From Posidonia oceanica (Eukaryota > Streptophyta > Magnoliopsida > Alismatales > Posidoniaceae), in assembly GCA_037176725.1 (NCBI GenBank), contig JAZBRS010000029.1, positions 124,467,001 to 124,531,000 of the forward strand: DNA of 64,000 nucleotides. Reading direction: 5' to 3'. The translations under genes and the position numbers were made by a program. The notes beneath the pieces are model-generated. The model saw only the letters and a list, made by a program, of their open reading frames with translations, was not told the DNA's origin and ran no database searches. This document shows positions 47,694-59,170 of this stretch, in pieces. How positions within the stretch are numbered: position 1 is the stretch's first letter; the number at the start of each line of letters is the position of its first letter.

Positions 47694-49865
47694 TAGAGTC
47701 GCCCTTACCTTGTAGAGCCTTTTTCCTCTGTTCCATCTCATGCATTCAAACACTTTCATGCATTCTCAGCTTTACATGCTTTATTAGTCAAAAAAAAAAG
47801 AAGAAGAAAAAAAAAGAGAGAAGAAAAAAAAAAAACCATGCATTACAATCATAGCTCGGTGATGAAAATCGGAAGTGCTTGCCTGCTCTGGAAAGAGTCT
47901 ACTCTACCTCACTTGACACTACTTAGATGCCTTAACCAGTGAGGGAGCCACCGCTCAGTGAGGACAGGCGAAATGCCCAAACTCCCTAGGACTTACACTT
48001 CCAGAGGGAGATAAAATGCCAAGGTGTGAGCGAGAGTGTGAGCTAGAAAGATACATGTCTACGCATGGGCATAAAAGAAAACAGAAGACAGAAGGTGAAG
48101 ACAGAAGTCAGCCCTAGAGATAGAGGCGAACAGTGTAGCCCCGTCCCTCCAACTTACCTCAAAGAGGAGTCAAAGTTCACGCCTAGGGAATCCACAAGTC
48201 CTATAGGGCCTAGCCACCCCTGTCTAGCAACAGCTCCCTAGCCTCAGACCAGGCGCTCGTTACCTCCAAGCCAGGGATGGGGGAAACCTGCACGCCTATG
48301 TGGGAGCAAAAGAAAGACAAAATGAAAAAATAGGTGTAGGTCCTCGAAAGTTTGGCATGAAGCCTATCCTCACCACACCACCGTCTTAACACTAAAAATT
48401 CTCACCCATTCCAGAGTGCCACCGACAGTTAGGAGTTCGAGTAGAGTCTGGTGAGTTAGAAACCGCTCCTTTCCCTTGTAGCAGGCATCAAGCACTCCAT
48501 ATACTGAGGGTAATGGAAATCTAGCATAAATCATTCATGCATCTATCAAGCATTAATCATCCCTTTTGCTCTTCCCTTCCCACTCTGCAAGCCCAGCTCG
48601 GCACTAGGACAGTACTCTACCAAAGGTAGGTTGACCGCCTTTGAACCTGTTGGTCCAAGCTCCCACCAGCTCGCCCGGCTGCCGCTCAATCCATGCACTA
48701 GCACAAGCCCTAGAACAGGTCATCACTGTTAGCACAGCAGTTTGGAATGTATGTCAGTAGCCAGGGGCAGAGTGGTCACTTCAGAGGCAGTAAGACAACC
48801 TCGGCACATTGGGGTCCCCCAAGGATCGTCGGGCATGCATAGCCTAGCACTACCAACAATCCCTTTTGCGACTTCGCTCCAGGCGGATGAAATCCTTTTC
48901 GCTTGTCTCATCGCTCCATGCGGATGAGGGCAAGTGTACTCCTTTGTGCGACTTCGCTCTAGGCGGGCGAAGTCCCTTTCACTTGCCTCCTCGCTCCGTG
49001 CGGACGAGGACAAGTGTGCTTCTTTGTGCGGCTTTGCCCCGTACGGACGAAGTCCCTTTGCATGACTAAATGTGCTTGGTTTCTGTGATCTGAATGTTAG
49101 CTGTAACATGTGAACTACTTTATCAGCTTTGAAATGCGAACCTGCCTCTTTGACAACCTGTGTTATGTGTCTACTAGTGATCTGATGGACCACAGCCTTA
49201 ATTGCAAGTACTCGAAGATTTTGCACCAATTTTCTGCTCAGAGTTGTGGCCTGTGCGACCGACTCCTCTTTCAGTTGCCTGCATTTCCTCCCTCCTTACC
49301 TGTGAAATAGGTTTCCCCACGTTGCTGACTCTGGCACACTGTTCCGGGGTCCTTCGAGGATGGATCAGTGAACTCTCAGAAGGTGACCGTGTGAAGCTGC
49401 GCTTGTGAGGCCTCCCGTCCAAGCTTTTGAAGATATCTGAGGTGGAGGTGAGCCGGCATCTCATGTGCGCTGCTGCAAGATTCTGGAAACCTACGCACCA
49501 TGTTTTCTGTTTCGACAGAACGGAGCTGACACCTGCACTAGAGGAAGTACGCTGAATCTGCGGCTTTTCCAAGCTTATGGGACCAACTGTGTTCATGAGA
49601 CGAGACGGATATTTTGTGGTCCTGAGCCAACTAACTGGGCTCTCCATTGTTGGCTGCAAACAGAGATTGATTTGCACCGACGAGCCTGTGCCCATTCTCT
49701 GCTTGGAATACTTCGATCAAGTTGCCAAGAAGCGTACTGCGCTCGGAGACAAACTGTGGCTTCGGGGTTTTGTTACCTGCTTCTTAGGGGAGCAGATCTT
49801 CAGTCACGACCAGATGACGGTTGTGATTGAAGTTGCTGAGATTGCACTTACTGTGGTAACTCGGC
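47694..49865 (+). other. G1 3' noncoding region
   Basis: A-rich tract at 47788-47835. 47840-48740 has no recognisable feature. 48868-49066 holds an array of strong hairpins. The open frame at 49577-49885 (MGPTVFMRRDGYFVV) has no domain I know and runs across the G2 boundary. Confidence 0.6.
48868..49066 (+). repeat. Hairpin array in the G1 3' region
   Basis: Two alternating stem types repeat with a period of about 95 bp: GACTTCG-N11-CGAAGTC near 48952 (degraded copies near 48870 and 49030) and CCTCG-N11-CGAGG near 48989 (degraded copy near 48908). Cores resemble CTCCRTGCGGA, which extends the stem. Confidence 0.75.
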
Positions 49866-50149
49866 TGTTGACACCTCACTTTTGACCCCTACTTAGTGGC
49901 TCTCTCTCTGGTGGAATGACTTAGAAAACCCCACACAAAAACTAGAAAAATTAAGACTTAAAACCTAGAAAACCAATCCACAAAAACCCTAGGAATCTTT
50001 GCTTGAAACCTAGGTTAAAACCCTAGAAAACTCTAGGATTCACTCCTCCCGAAAATCCTAAAAACCCTAGGTCACACACACCCATTTCGAAAACCCAAAA
50101 CCCCTTTTGCAAAACCCAAAACCCATTTCCAAAGCCCAAGCCCAATCCA

Positions 50150-50500
50150 TCTTCGTTTCTTTCTTTCTTTCTTTCTTTTTTCCTTTCCTTTTCTTCTTCT
50201 TCTCCTCTTTCTTTTTTTCAAAACAAAAGCCAACCTCCTTCTTTTATTTCTTTTCTTTCTTTTTTCAAAACAAAAGCCAAGCCAACCTCCGTCTTTTATT
50301 TCTTTTCTTTCTTTTTTCAAAACAAAAGCCAAGCCCACCTCCTTCTTTTATTTCTTTTCTTTCTTTTTTCAAAACAAAAGCCAAGCCAACCTCCTTCTTT
50401 TATTTCTTTTCTTTCTTTTTTCCAAAACAAAAGCCAACCTCCTTCTTTTATTTCTTTTTTCAAAACAAAAGCCAAGTCAACCTCCTTCTTTTATTTTTCT
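50150..50500 (+). repeat. Pyrimidine-rich tandem repeat in the G2 LTR
   Basis: Six or so copies of a unit of about 55-65 bp containing TTTCAAAACAAAAGCCAAGC and CCAACCTCCTTCTTTTATTT. It creates a long spurious reading frame. Confidence 0.85.
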
Positions 50501-52172
50501 TCTTTTCAATCCAGCCCTCTCCTCTTCCTTCCTTTTTCTTTTCTGTTTTTATTTCAATTTTCAGGCCCAACCCAACACACAGCTATCTCCTCTCCTCCTC
50601 CTTTCCTCTTTTTTTTTTCTTTTTATTTTCATTTTTTTTTCTTTCCCACGGGCCTCAACCCACTTCCCCTTCTCTCCCTTTTTCTTTTTATTTTTCTTTC
50701 AGCCTGGCCTGGCCCATTTCCTCCTTCTCCTTCTTCCTTTTCTTTCTCCCCAGCCCGACACCATCTCCTCTTCTTCTCCTTCTTTTCCCTCCTTCAAAAT
50801 TCATCATCGCCTGCAACCACAGCACTCAACCTCCTACACTCACAGCCTCCCCCACGGCCAACACTCCACCTCCTTCCCACTTACTGCTCGACGGTTGTCC
50901 CACGCCACCGTCTGGCGCCTGCCTCTGCACAGCCACCTTCGCCGGCACTCCCTCTCATTGCCAAAGCCTGCACAGCCACCTTCAGCCCACTGCACGCCCC
51001 ATGCCCACTCGAGTGGCAGCCCTAGAACAAAACCAACTCTTCCTCTTCCTTTCCAGCGGTGGCAGTACAGAATTCACAAAGAGAAACCCAACTCAAACAC
51101 CCATTCTCAGACCACTGCAACCTTCTTCCTTCCCAAGCACCCACAGCCATCCCCAGCTCCTCCAACTCCTCCACGACACTCCCAGAACACCCACGACCTT
51201 AGGCCAATTCCCAGCTCACCCCCAAACACCCAATAGACTCCCTTCTTCACCACAAACACCTGCGCACCCATTTCAGCCCAAAACACCCAGAACACCCACT
51301 TCACTCCAGACGCAACACCACTCCAATCCGGCCTCCTCTCCACCCTCACAGAACCTCCACGAATCCCCATAGTGATCCAAGCAACCTAGAGAGCCACAGA
51401 CCACCGGAGAGAGCTCAAATTCTCAGACCAACCCAAAAAACTGAACCCTAGCTTCGGTGCACCAAACCAGCTTCTGAGTGGCTCTGGAGCTTCCTTGCGA
51501 CGCTAGGAACCGCCTCCCATCGTGCCTGCAGTTCGCCACAGCCTCCCGCGCCGCCACGAGCTACAGCTGCAGTAGTACACCCACCTGGGACCGGCAGCAC
51601 ACTCCGGCCTCCTTCGTAGGTAACAGACCCTGTATTTAAGCTCCTTGTTTGCTTCTTGAGCTTCCTAGGCGATTAGAATTAAGTTTAGGGGTTTAGAGCG
51701 CCGTTTCGCGTTCGTTGCTATAGTCTTCTTCTTCGACGAGCCTCTGCAGTGCCGTCGCGCTCCCAGCTAGCTCCGCTCCCGCCGATCGCACCCTGAGCTC
51801 CGTCGGAGTCCAAGAAGCACAGCCTTGTGCTCCCCTTGCGCCGCCGTCGCCTCCTGCGCCCGCACCACCTTCAACAGCCTCTACAGTAGGTCTGCCGACG
51901 TTGCCAGTGCACCACAGCCGCCGTCATGCGCCGCTGAACCCTCCGAAACCACCGAACAACCGCCCTCCAGCCTCCGGACACCTTCACACTGCCGCACGCC
52001 CGTCGGACTGCCACGGCGCCTCCTTCTCCGGTGCAGGCCTTCTGAAGCATGAAGGTCACTGTTTATTGTAGTAGAATAAAGTTCTGATTTTGTTTTGATT
52101 TAGTGCATTAAAATAAATTATTGCAGGTTATTTTTATTACTTTTAGGTCCAATTGTGGTTTAAGTTTCATTT

Positions 52173-55100
52173 TGTAGAAATCTTGAATTCTGATCGTCCA
52201 TGCACATTACCAAAGCATGTGTGCACCGATCAAAATAGGCTCACTATATGCGGCTGGATCCGAGGGAAGAACTCGACTCGGAAACGCTGGCAAAAGAAAA
52301 GAAAAAGAAATAATAAGACAATTTGGAGTCGCCACTGGGTCTATTGAATTGGAAGACAAGGAAAACTAGGAGGTAAAGCATGAAAAGACAAAGAAGAGAT
52401 GCAAGGATAAGCTAAGTTATGCTATGCTATTATGCTATGCTATGACTCAGGCCTAGGATAAGGGAGAGGTCGATGCGAGCCAAGAGAAAGGGCAAGGACT
52501 CCTGTTACGCACGGGGAAGGTGTTAGGCACCCCGATACGTCCGAGAGTCGGTCTTTCTTAGGCAATCTCACGCTTATGCAGGGAATTGCTAGCCTAATGC
52601 CTGAATGCCTTAAATGCTTAGCTATTATGCAAGGGAAATAAACGTGCTATCTAAGTGCTCAGCCACACTGCTAGTGTTCCGAACTGGGCGAACCCTGGTT
52701 CGTGAGAACTCCTAAGCAGTAAGCATCATGGCCCTATATGCGGATGCAAGCGATAAAACAAAATGGCGGGAAAACCAAGCAATGCAGGCGACATGCGAGC
52801 GATAAAGTAAAACAGGTGCGGAAAACGATGCGAAAAATGCGAGAAATATTGCAAAGCATGCAAAACGATGCAAAAGGCGGAAAGCGATGCAAAGGGGTGC
52901 GGAAAACCATGCAACGGAGCAGGAAAACAATGCAAAATGCAGAAAACGGGGCAAAGTGCGGAAAACGAGGCAAAGCAGGGTGCGAAATCAAAACAGAGGG
53001 GCGGGCAACATGCATTAGGGTTACAGCAAGCCAAAGAAGCAATAAAACGCGAGAAACGGCGAGCAAAACAAAATCGGCACTTTAAAATGGCTGTCAGCCA
53101 TCTGCAAGCATTGGATGCTGGGAGAGCCGATGTCCAACAGCTGCTGTAGACAAATAGCATGCATATTTTTTAAAACAATGCAATCTAACTATATGAATGC
53201 AGTACTGATGCAAATATGCAACTAAATGGGTGCTAGACATGCAAATCTATCTAACAGAAAGATAAAAGAGGAATCAGATCAAGGGAGCATGCCAGAATTA
53301 AAGATCCAAACATGCAGGTTGTTGGACGCTTGTAGGCTGGGTGTTCAACGTTAGACGCCAGAGAGGCTGGCGTCCAACACAGGACAGAAGACAGAGGAGA
53401 GAAGGGAGCATACAAGTGATAGGTGAGAGTTGGGATCATGCATTTGGGTCACTGGGATTGAGCATGGAGCAAGCAAGCAAGCAGGGGATGCATAAAAAAA
53501 TAAATCAGACCTTACCTATGCTGAGTGCCAGGCCAGAGGCACAACCAGGGCGTTGGACGCGAGCTAGGTCGGCGTCCAACGTTGGACGCCAACAGCAACG
53601 TACAACGCTCTGGGAGGCACAACACACAAAAAGCATGCATAAAATAGCAAAATAACTTAATAGAAGCTTAAGAACAGTTGCTAAATAGGCTAAGCATGCA
53701 TAAGAACAGGGAATAAGCAAACAAGCAAGATCAGAGAGGTATGCAAGCTTTAAACAAGTGCATGAGAAGCCAGAACATTGGACGCTAGAGCCAGCAGCGT
53801 CCAACGACCCAGACCTACAAACTCACCTGTTCTAAAGGGGGAGCTCAGCTCAGACCCCACCTACATGCATGCAACTACTGTAACATGCCATAACATATAA
53901 GGAAGCATTGAAAGCAAGCATGGCAAGCATTTAAGTTAAGGAAAAACAAGAAGGAAGGACATGCATAAGAGATGGAAGCTTTAAACTTGCAAAAAGAAAT
54001 AAACAACTTAGTAAAATCCTAGCAAACCTATGCATGGTTGCCATAGGGGCCAGGCATCTCTAAACATGCATGGATCACAAAATAATACTCAAAAGATGCA
54101 TGAAGTAGGCATGGCAGCAAAGCAAAGCAAGCAGAGGCTTTGGACGCTAGGTGAACCAGCGTCCAACGTTGGACGCGGCTCATCCTAGCATCCAACAAAG
54201 GCAGCAGACAGACTGATCATTAAGCATGCTAAAAGGCTTCAAACAGGCATGGAACAAATTGATAAGCATGGTACAACATCAGGAAGCATTAAAGGAAGCA
54301 TATGGCATGTGTATGCAACGAAACATGTAAAGAAAAAGGCATGGAAAGCACTCAAACAGAGGCAAAGCTAAGTAGGGTGTTGGACGCTGCTATGGCAGGC
54401 GTCCAACGTTGGACGCACCAGTTGGTGCGTCCAACACACTGAACTCTCTCTTGGACGTGATTCACGTCCAAAAGGAGTCAAATGGATTGCAAACTTGCAT
54501 GGAGACACTCTACTATGCATGCACGACTCTACGGGATAGAGAGCTAACCTTTGGAAGCTTTGGAACGGCGGCTCCACCAAGTTCGCCGGGGTTGCAGGTG
54601 TTCTGCGACAGCAGGTTCGGTGAGATCTCCTAGGCAGCTCGGAGCACCGGAGCAGCTGCAGCTGGTTGCAGACGAAGATGGGAGTCGCCTCTACGCTCTG
54701 GAGGTGGAAATTCTCTCGTAGGCTTCGTGTGGTGTCTATGGCAATGGCTTGAAGTTTCGGTTTTGTGCAAATGCTGCATGGGTTCTTGGGCTTAGCAGAG
54801 GATTTGCAGGCCGAATTGAGGCTTTGGCAGGTGCTGGCAGGTGCGGGTGAGTGTGTGGAGGCCATGTGGGATGTCAGAGGAAGGCGTGGGCATTGGCAGG
54901 ACGGCGGCGGAGGCAAGGCGATGGCTGACACGGTCGGCGAAAGACAGGCCTGTCAGTGAGGGCTTAGAGGGCGGGTTTTGGGCTGATATGGAGGAGATGG
55001 GTAGTAAGTGAGGCTTGGAAGGTAGTAGCTGGCGTGGAGCGAAGGAAGGGACGGGTAGTAAGTGTGGGGAGGCGGTGGAGTGGACGGGCGGTGAGCCGAA

Positions 55101-55440
55101 GGGGGCGGAGCTGCCGCTGCTGCACTCGAGTCGTTGGACGCCAGACCAGAGCACGTCCAACGTTGGACGCCAGACTAGAGCACGTCCAACATTGGATGCT
55201 GCCTGTTCCAGCGTCCAACACACTCAGGTGGCATAAGCTGCAAATGGGCTTAGGTTTAGGCCTAGAAGTGTTGTAAAAGATGCAAATAGCTTAGGTAAGG
55301 GCTTCTAGGGTTTAGGGCAAGGTTTTGGGTTTGGAAATGGGCTAGAAAATGGGTTACAAAAGGGAATGCCAATCCAGAGACCACACGAGCCTGCAAAAGA
55401 GAACTACCAACTTCCAGGCTGTTAGAATGGGGTATCTACA
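52173..55440 (-). mobile_element. Solo LTR 2 (Tat-type, 3268 bp) inside the G2 LTR
   Basis: Target duplication CATTT at 52168-52172 and 55441-55445. Read on the minus strand: TGTAGATACCCCATTC ... CAAGATTTCTACA. No internal region. It has the shared Tat LTR block (GGTGTTAGGCACCCC, 52519 region, inverted) and the primer-like TGGCGACTCC (52325-52334, inverted). It carries the 29-bp palindromic module array. Confidence 0.9.
53110..55219. repeat. Array of 29-bp palindromic modules GTTGGACGC-N11-GCGTCCAAC
   Basis: Units start at 53110, 53321, 53350, 53552, 53777, 54139, 54168, 54379, 55133, 55162 and 55191 with an 11-nt core, at 54408 with a 10-nt core, and a decayed one at 53581. Arms are constant apart from scattered C-to-T-type changes; cores differ between units. 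Units stand alone or head to tail in twos and threes, which creates perfect palindromes of 18-20 bp at 53571, 54159 and 54399. Confidence 0.9.
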
Positions 55441-55639
55441 CATTTAATTTTTGATTAAAACCATATTACATTGCATTTAATTCCTGCAATTTATTTTTAT
55501 TACGTTTCAGTCCAATTTCAATTCAAATCATTTAATTTTTGTTTGTTTACTTTACTGCATTGCATTTAGGTCCCTAGGTTTAATTTATTTGCATTCCAGT
55601 CCAGAGTCAGTTTAAATTGCATTTAATTTCCGTGTTTAC

Positions 55640-55985
55640 CTTATTACATTGCATTTTCAATTCTGTGTTTTATTTTTATTACATTTCAGTCATCTATTTG
55701 TTTATCATATCATTTAAATGTCATGTTTACCATATTACATTGCATTTTTAATTCTGTGTTTTATTTTTATTGCATTTCAGTCCTCTATTTGTTTATCATA
55801 TCATTTAAATGTCATGTTTACCATATTACATTGCATTTTTAATTCTGTGTTTTATTTTTATTGCATTTCAGTCCTCTGTTTGTTTATCATATCATTTAAA
55901 TGTCATGTTTACCATATTACATTGCATTTTTAATTCTGTGTTTTACTTTTATTGCATTTAAGTCCTTAGACTATATCAGTAATCA
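55640..55985 (+). repeat. About 90-bp tandem repeat in the G2 LTR
   Basis: Four copies containing AAATGTCATGTTTACCATAT and TTTTTATTGCATTTCAGTCC. The TTTCAG(T)CC/GCATTT theme continues to about 57000. Confidence 0.8.
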
Positions 55986-57989
55986 TATAAATGTCATTTT
56001 TACCGTATTATATTGCATTTTAAATCCTGTCTTTTATTTTATTTGCACATCAGTCCTGTTCTGTTGTAGATTTCATTTAAATCATGTTTTAAAACTATAT
56101 TGTATTGCAGAAAAATCCAAAAATATGTTTTAATTGCATGTTAGTCCAATCAGTTGTGAATCAGTCATTTATTTTTGCATTTTACCTTATTGCATTGCAT
56201 AAAAAATCAGGAAAATATTTTAATTGCATTTAAGTCCATCTGCTGTATATCAGTTATTTAAATCATGTTTTAAAACTATATTGCATTGCAGAAAAATCCA
56301 GAAAAATGTCATAATTGCATATTAGTCCAGTTTGCATTCAATCATTCATTTAAATCATGTTTTGAACCATATTGCATTACTGTTTAGTCCAATAACTTGT
56401 TTTATTTGCATTTTAGTCCTTTATGCATTTAAATGTCATTCTAGTTGCATTTTAAATCATATTACATTGCAGTAAAATACATTAGTTTGTTCTAATTGCA
56501 TATCAGTCCAAAAAATGTTAAGATCATTGCATGCTTGCCTGTTTGCCTTGCTTTTTGCAATTTAGTCTAATAGTTTATGCTAATCGCATGTTAGTCCTAA
56601 TTTCAATTGCTTGCTTGCTTGCATGTCTGTCTTACATTGCAAATAAGTCCAATATATTTTCTGAACTGCATGTAGGTTCAAATGTTGCATGCATTCACAT
56701 TTTTGCTCTGCTTTGCACATAAACCCCATAGTTTTCCTGTACTGCATATAGGTCGCTATCTTTTGCTGTAGCATGCATCCTTTCATCTGATATTGCATTT
56801 TGCTTCTGCATGCATGCCATATTGCAATGTTAGTTCTTATCATGCATTTACCCTGTTGCATTGCCTTTTTGCCTTGTTTTTGCATATAGGCCCCTATAGT
56901 TATTTTAATTGTACTTAGGTCCCTGCATTTGCATTCTTGCATGCATTGCACTCCCATATCATTGCATATTGCACTCTTGCATCACTTAGAGCACCCTTAG
57001 CCTCATTGCATGTAGGACACCCTGCATTGCACACATATAGGGGTAATTTGCACTTAGACCACTTTTCTTGGCCCTTGAGCCTTCTGACTTGAAACCTGAA
57101 TAACTTTTGATCGGATCGTTGGATCTTTACGATCTAACTACCCAGGTCTCCCTGGTTGAATGATCTTCCATTCTAACCAAAGTTATTTCAGATCAGGCCT
57201 CAAATCCTCAAGATAAGCCCACCTGAATCACTACATAGCACTCCTTGCCTTATCATTTGCATTGCATGCATCGCTTTCGAGATTTGTTTTCTCGTGCATG
57301 TAGATTAGGCTTTACTGCCCTTGTTTTCGTTTTCCATGTTGCATGCCGCTTCGCATTTGCATGGTTTACCGTTGTTTTGATTTATCGCCTGCATTGCATT
57401 TAGGACAGTGATGCTTACTGTCTGGAGTTCTTACGAACCAGGGCTTGCCATTCAGAACACTGATAGCGCTGCTGAGCACATAGATTGCACGTTTAATTCC
57501 CTACACGAATTTCAGCACTTAGAGCATACATTTGAGCATGTAATTAAGCATTCATGGCATTTAGGCATTCACATCATGTATCTTCTGGCGTATGCGAGCG
57601 TTAAGTCTAGAAAGATCGATTCTCGGACGTATCGGGGGTGCCTAACACCTTTCCCGTGCGTAATAGGAGTCCTTGCCCTTTCACTTGGTGCGCAATGACC
57701 ATATTGTCCTTATCCTAGGCACGAGTCACATTTGCATTCTTTCCTCTTTCTTTCTTTCCTTCTTTTTTGCATGATTTCTCATGCTTTCCCTGGTTTTCCT
57801 TTTCTCCCGATTTAATAGACACGGTGGCGACTCTAATTTAGTCTTATCTTTGCTTTTTCCTCTTTTTCCAGCGTTTCCGAGTAGAGCATCCCTCATTGGG
57901 TCCTACCGCTAATAGTGAACCTAATTCCGATCGGTGCACGCGAGCTTTGGCATCGTGCATGGACGATCCGAATTTCAAGATTACTATAG

Positions 57990-58007
57990 TGGTGACTCTG
58001 CTGGGGA
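57990..58007 (+). promoter_or_regulatory. G2 primer binding site (tRNA-Arg type)
   Basis: TGGTGACTCTGCTGGGGA, the same site as in G1 with transitions, one base after the LTR. Confidence 0.88.
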
Positions 58008-59170
58008 TACTAGACTCCGGCTTTCGTTTTGGCTTTCTTGCCGCTTGGACTTTGCATCTTTTGCTTGCCTTGCTTGTTTACATGCTTTATTGTTTGCTCT
58101 GCCTTTACATGCTTTACTACTTGCTTGTCTTTACTTACTTTATTTGCTTACATTGCTCTATTTCTTGCATTACATGTCTAAATAATTGCTTGGTACAATA
58201 ATACATGCTTTTTGGGTGGTGAATGCTTTGTTTTACACACTTGCTATGCCACCACACATGCACATGCCACGCATACCTACCTTTTGACATGCTAAGTGTT
58301 TCTTTTTCCACTATCATGTCCACATACACATGCACATGCCATGCCCATGCTTTCTGCAGTGATTGTATGTTGTTTGCTTGCCATGCTTGGGTGATTTTCT
58401 TCCCCTTTTTACATTAAGCCTAAGGACAATTTGAGATTGATTGCTTCCCCCACGGCTAACTAAAAATGGCAAGTAAAAATAAATTCTAGGTACAACTATA
58501 GCCATCAACACACTTGCATCCCCTTGAGTTAATAAAATACGCAAGATAAAAGACTTTAATCATTTGCATGAAGCATCATATAGGGCATGCATCTTCTCAT
58601 CTGAGTCCACCTACCAGTCTGCGAAGGATAGTCCTGGTCTCTTGCCCAACTGCTTTGGCATGGCGCGAGTCAGTCGGTCTGTCCCCCCTTGTCGGGGGTC
58701 GTGTCGGTGCTAGTGGAGGGTACTACCCACGCTTCGGCGGGGTCGAGGCCACCAACGCACCACCCTGTTACTACCTGAGCTTTGGGCCAGGATTTAGACA
58801 GGGGACCTACTTTTCTGGCTTGAGTCGGTGACCTGTACACCTGTGAGTATCTGAAGTAGACTACCTACTAGGATACACTAGATTGGTGAGAGAGAGCATG
58901 CTAGAAAGCATACATGTCATTCATGCCAATATTAAATGCATTTACATTTCATTTTCTGGTTCTAATCTCAGTTTCAACTGTGTCCCTCAGAGGTCAGTGA
59001 GCGAGTTCCCTAGTTGGAGCTTGAGTCCCTCCTCTTACTGACACCCTTGCTGAGATACCTGTGCTCGACCATCTTCTCTTAAGCTATTCGCTTTTGTGAC
59101 GATAGCTCCTCCTAGAACTTGCCCTTTCACCTATTGTCGCAGCCCTATTCTCACCTGCTCTCGGTCAGTG
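58008..59170 (+). other. G2 leader between primer site and gag
   Basis: Collinear with the G1 leader from GATACTAGACTCCGG on. The best-conserved part is 58390-58910, with a CCCCC/GGGGG stem at 58684-58699 inside CTGTCCCCCCTTGTCGGGGG. The 60-bp repeats of G1 are absent. Confidence 0.8.
58568..58831 (+). other. Conserved leader short ORF in G2 (87 codons)
   Basis: Middle part (SPPTSL, LVSC, LAWRE, VGLSPLV, GRVGAS, TNAPP) matches the G1 frame at 38382-38597. No known domain. Confidence 0.4.

Larger units (their letters stand above)
35179..49865 (+). mobile_element. G1: Tat-lineage Ty3/Gypsy retrotransposon (3' LTR not seen)
   Basis: 5' LTR, tRNA-Arg-type primer site, leader, gag, protease, RT, RNase H, archaeal-type RNase H, integrase, 3' noncoding region. 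The second RNase H between pol RNase H and integrase is the Tat hallmark. Numerous stops and one RT frameshift make it dead. It cuts Copia-3. The next LTR (49866) differs in sequence and length and has no polypurine tract before it, so I read it as the 5' LTR of a nested element G2, with the G1 3' LTR beyond the window. Confidence 0.88.
49866..57988 (+). repeat. G2 5' LTR, interrupted by solo LTR 2
   Basis: Starts TGTTGACACCTCAC and ends TTACTATA (family end CA, changed to TA) one base before the primer site. Two parts, 49866-52172 and 55446-57988. Carries a pyrimidine-rich tandem repeat (50150-50500), ATTGCAT-rich repeats (55450-57000), the conserved block GGGGGTGCCTAACACC at 57636 and TGGCGACTC at 57835. 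Confidence 0.83.

Noticed and set aside
49577..49885. 102-codon frame MGPTVFMRRDGYFVV...
   Set aside because: No domain, and it crosses the G1/G2 junction at 49866, so it cannot be an original gene.
50107..51372. 421-codon open frame on the plus strand
   Set aside because: Its first half is a translation of a pyrimidine-rich tandem repeat (Phe/Ser/Lys strings) within the G2 LTR; the rest is Pro/Thr-rich low complexity with no domain.
53110..55219. CRISPR array
   Set aside because: Palindromic repeats with constant-length spacers look superficially similar, but this is a plant LTR, spacers are 11 nt, spacing is irregular and no cas genes exist.
49866..57988. The 49866 LTR as the 3' LTR of G1
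   Set aside because: It differs from the G1 5' LTR in sequence and length, no polypurine tract precedes it, and it is followed directly by a primer binding site and gag, so it acts as a 5' LTR.
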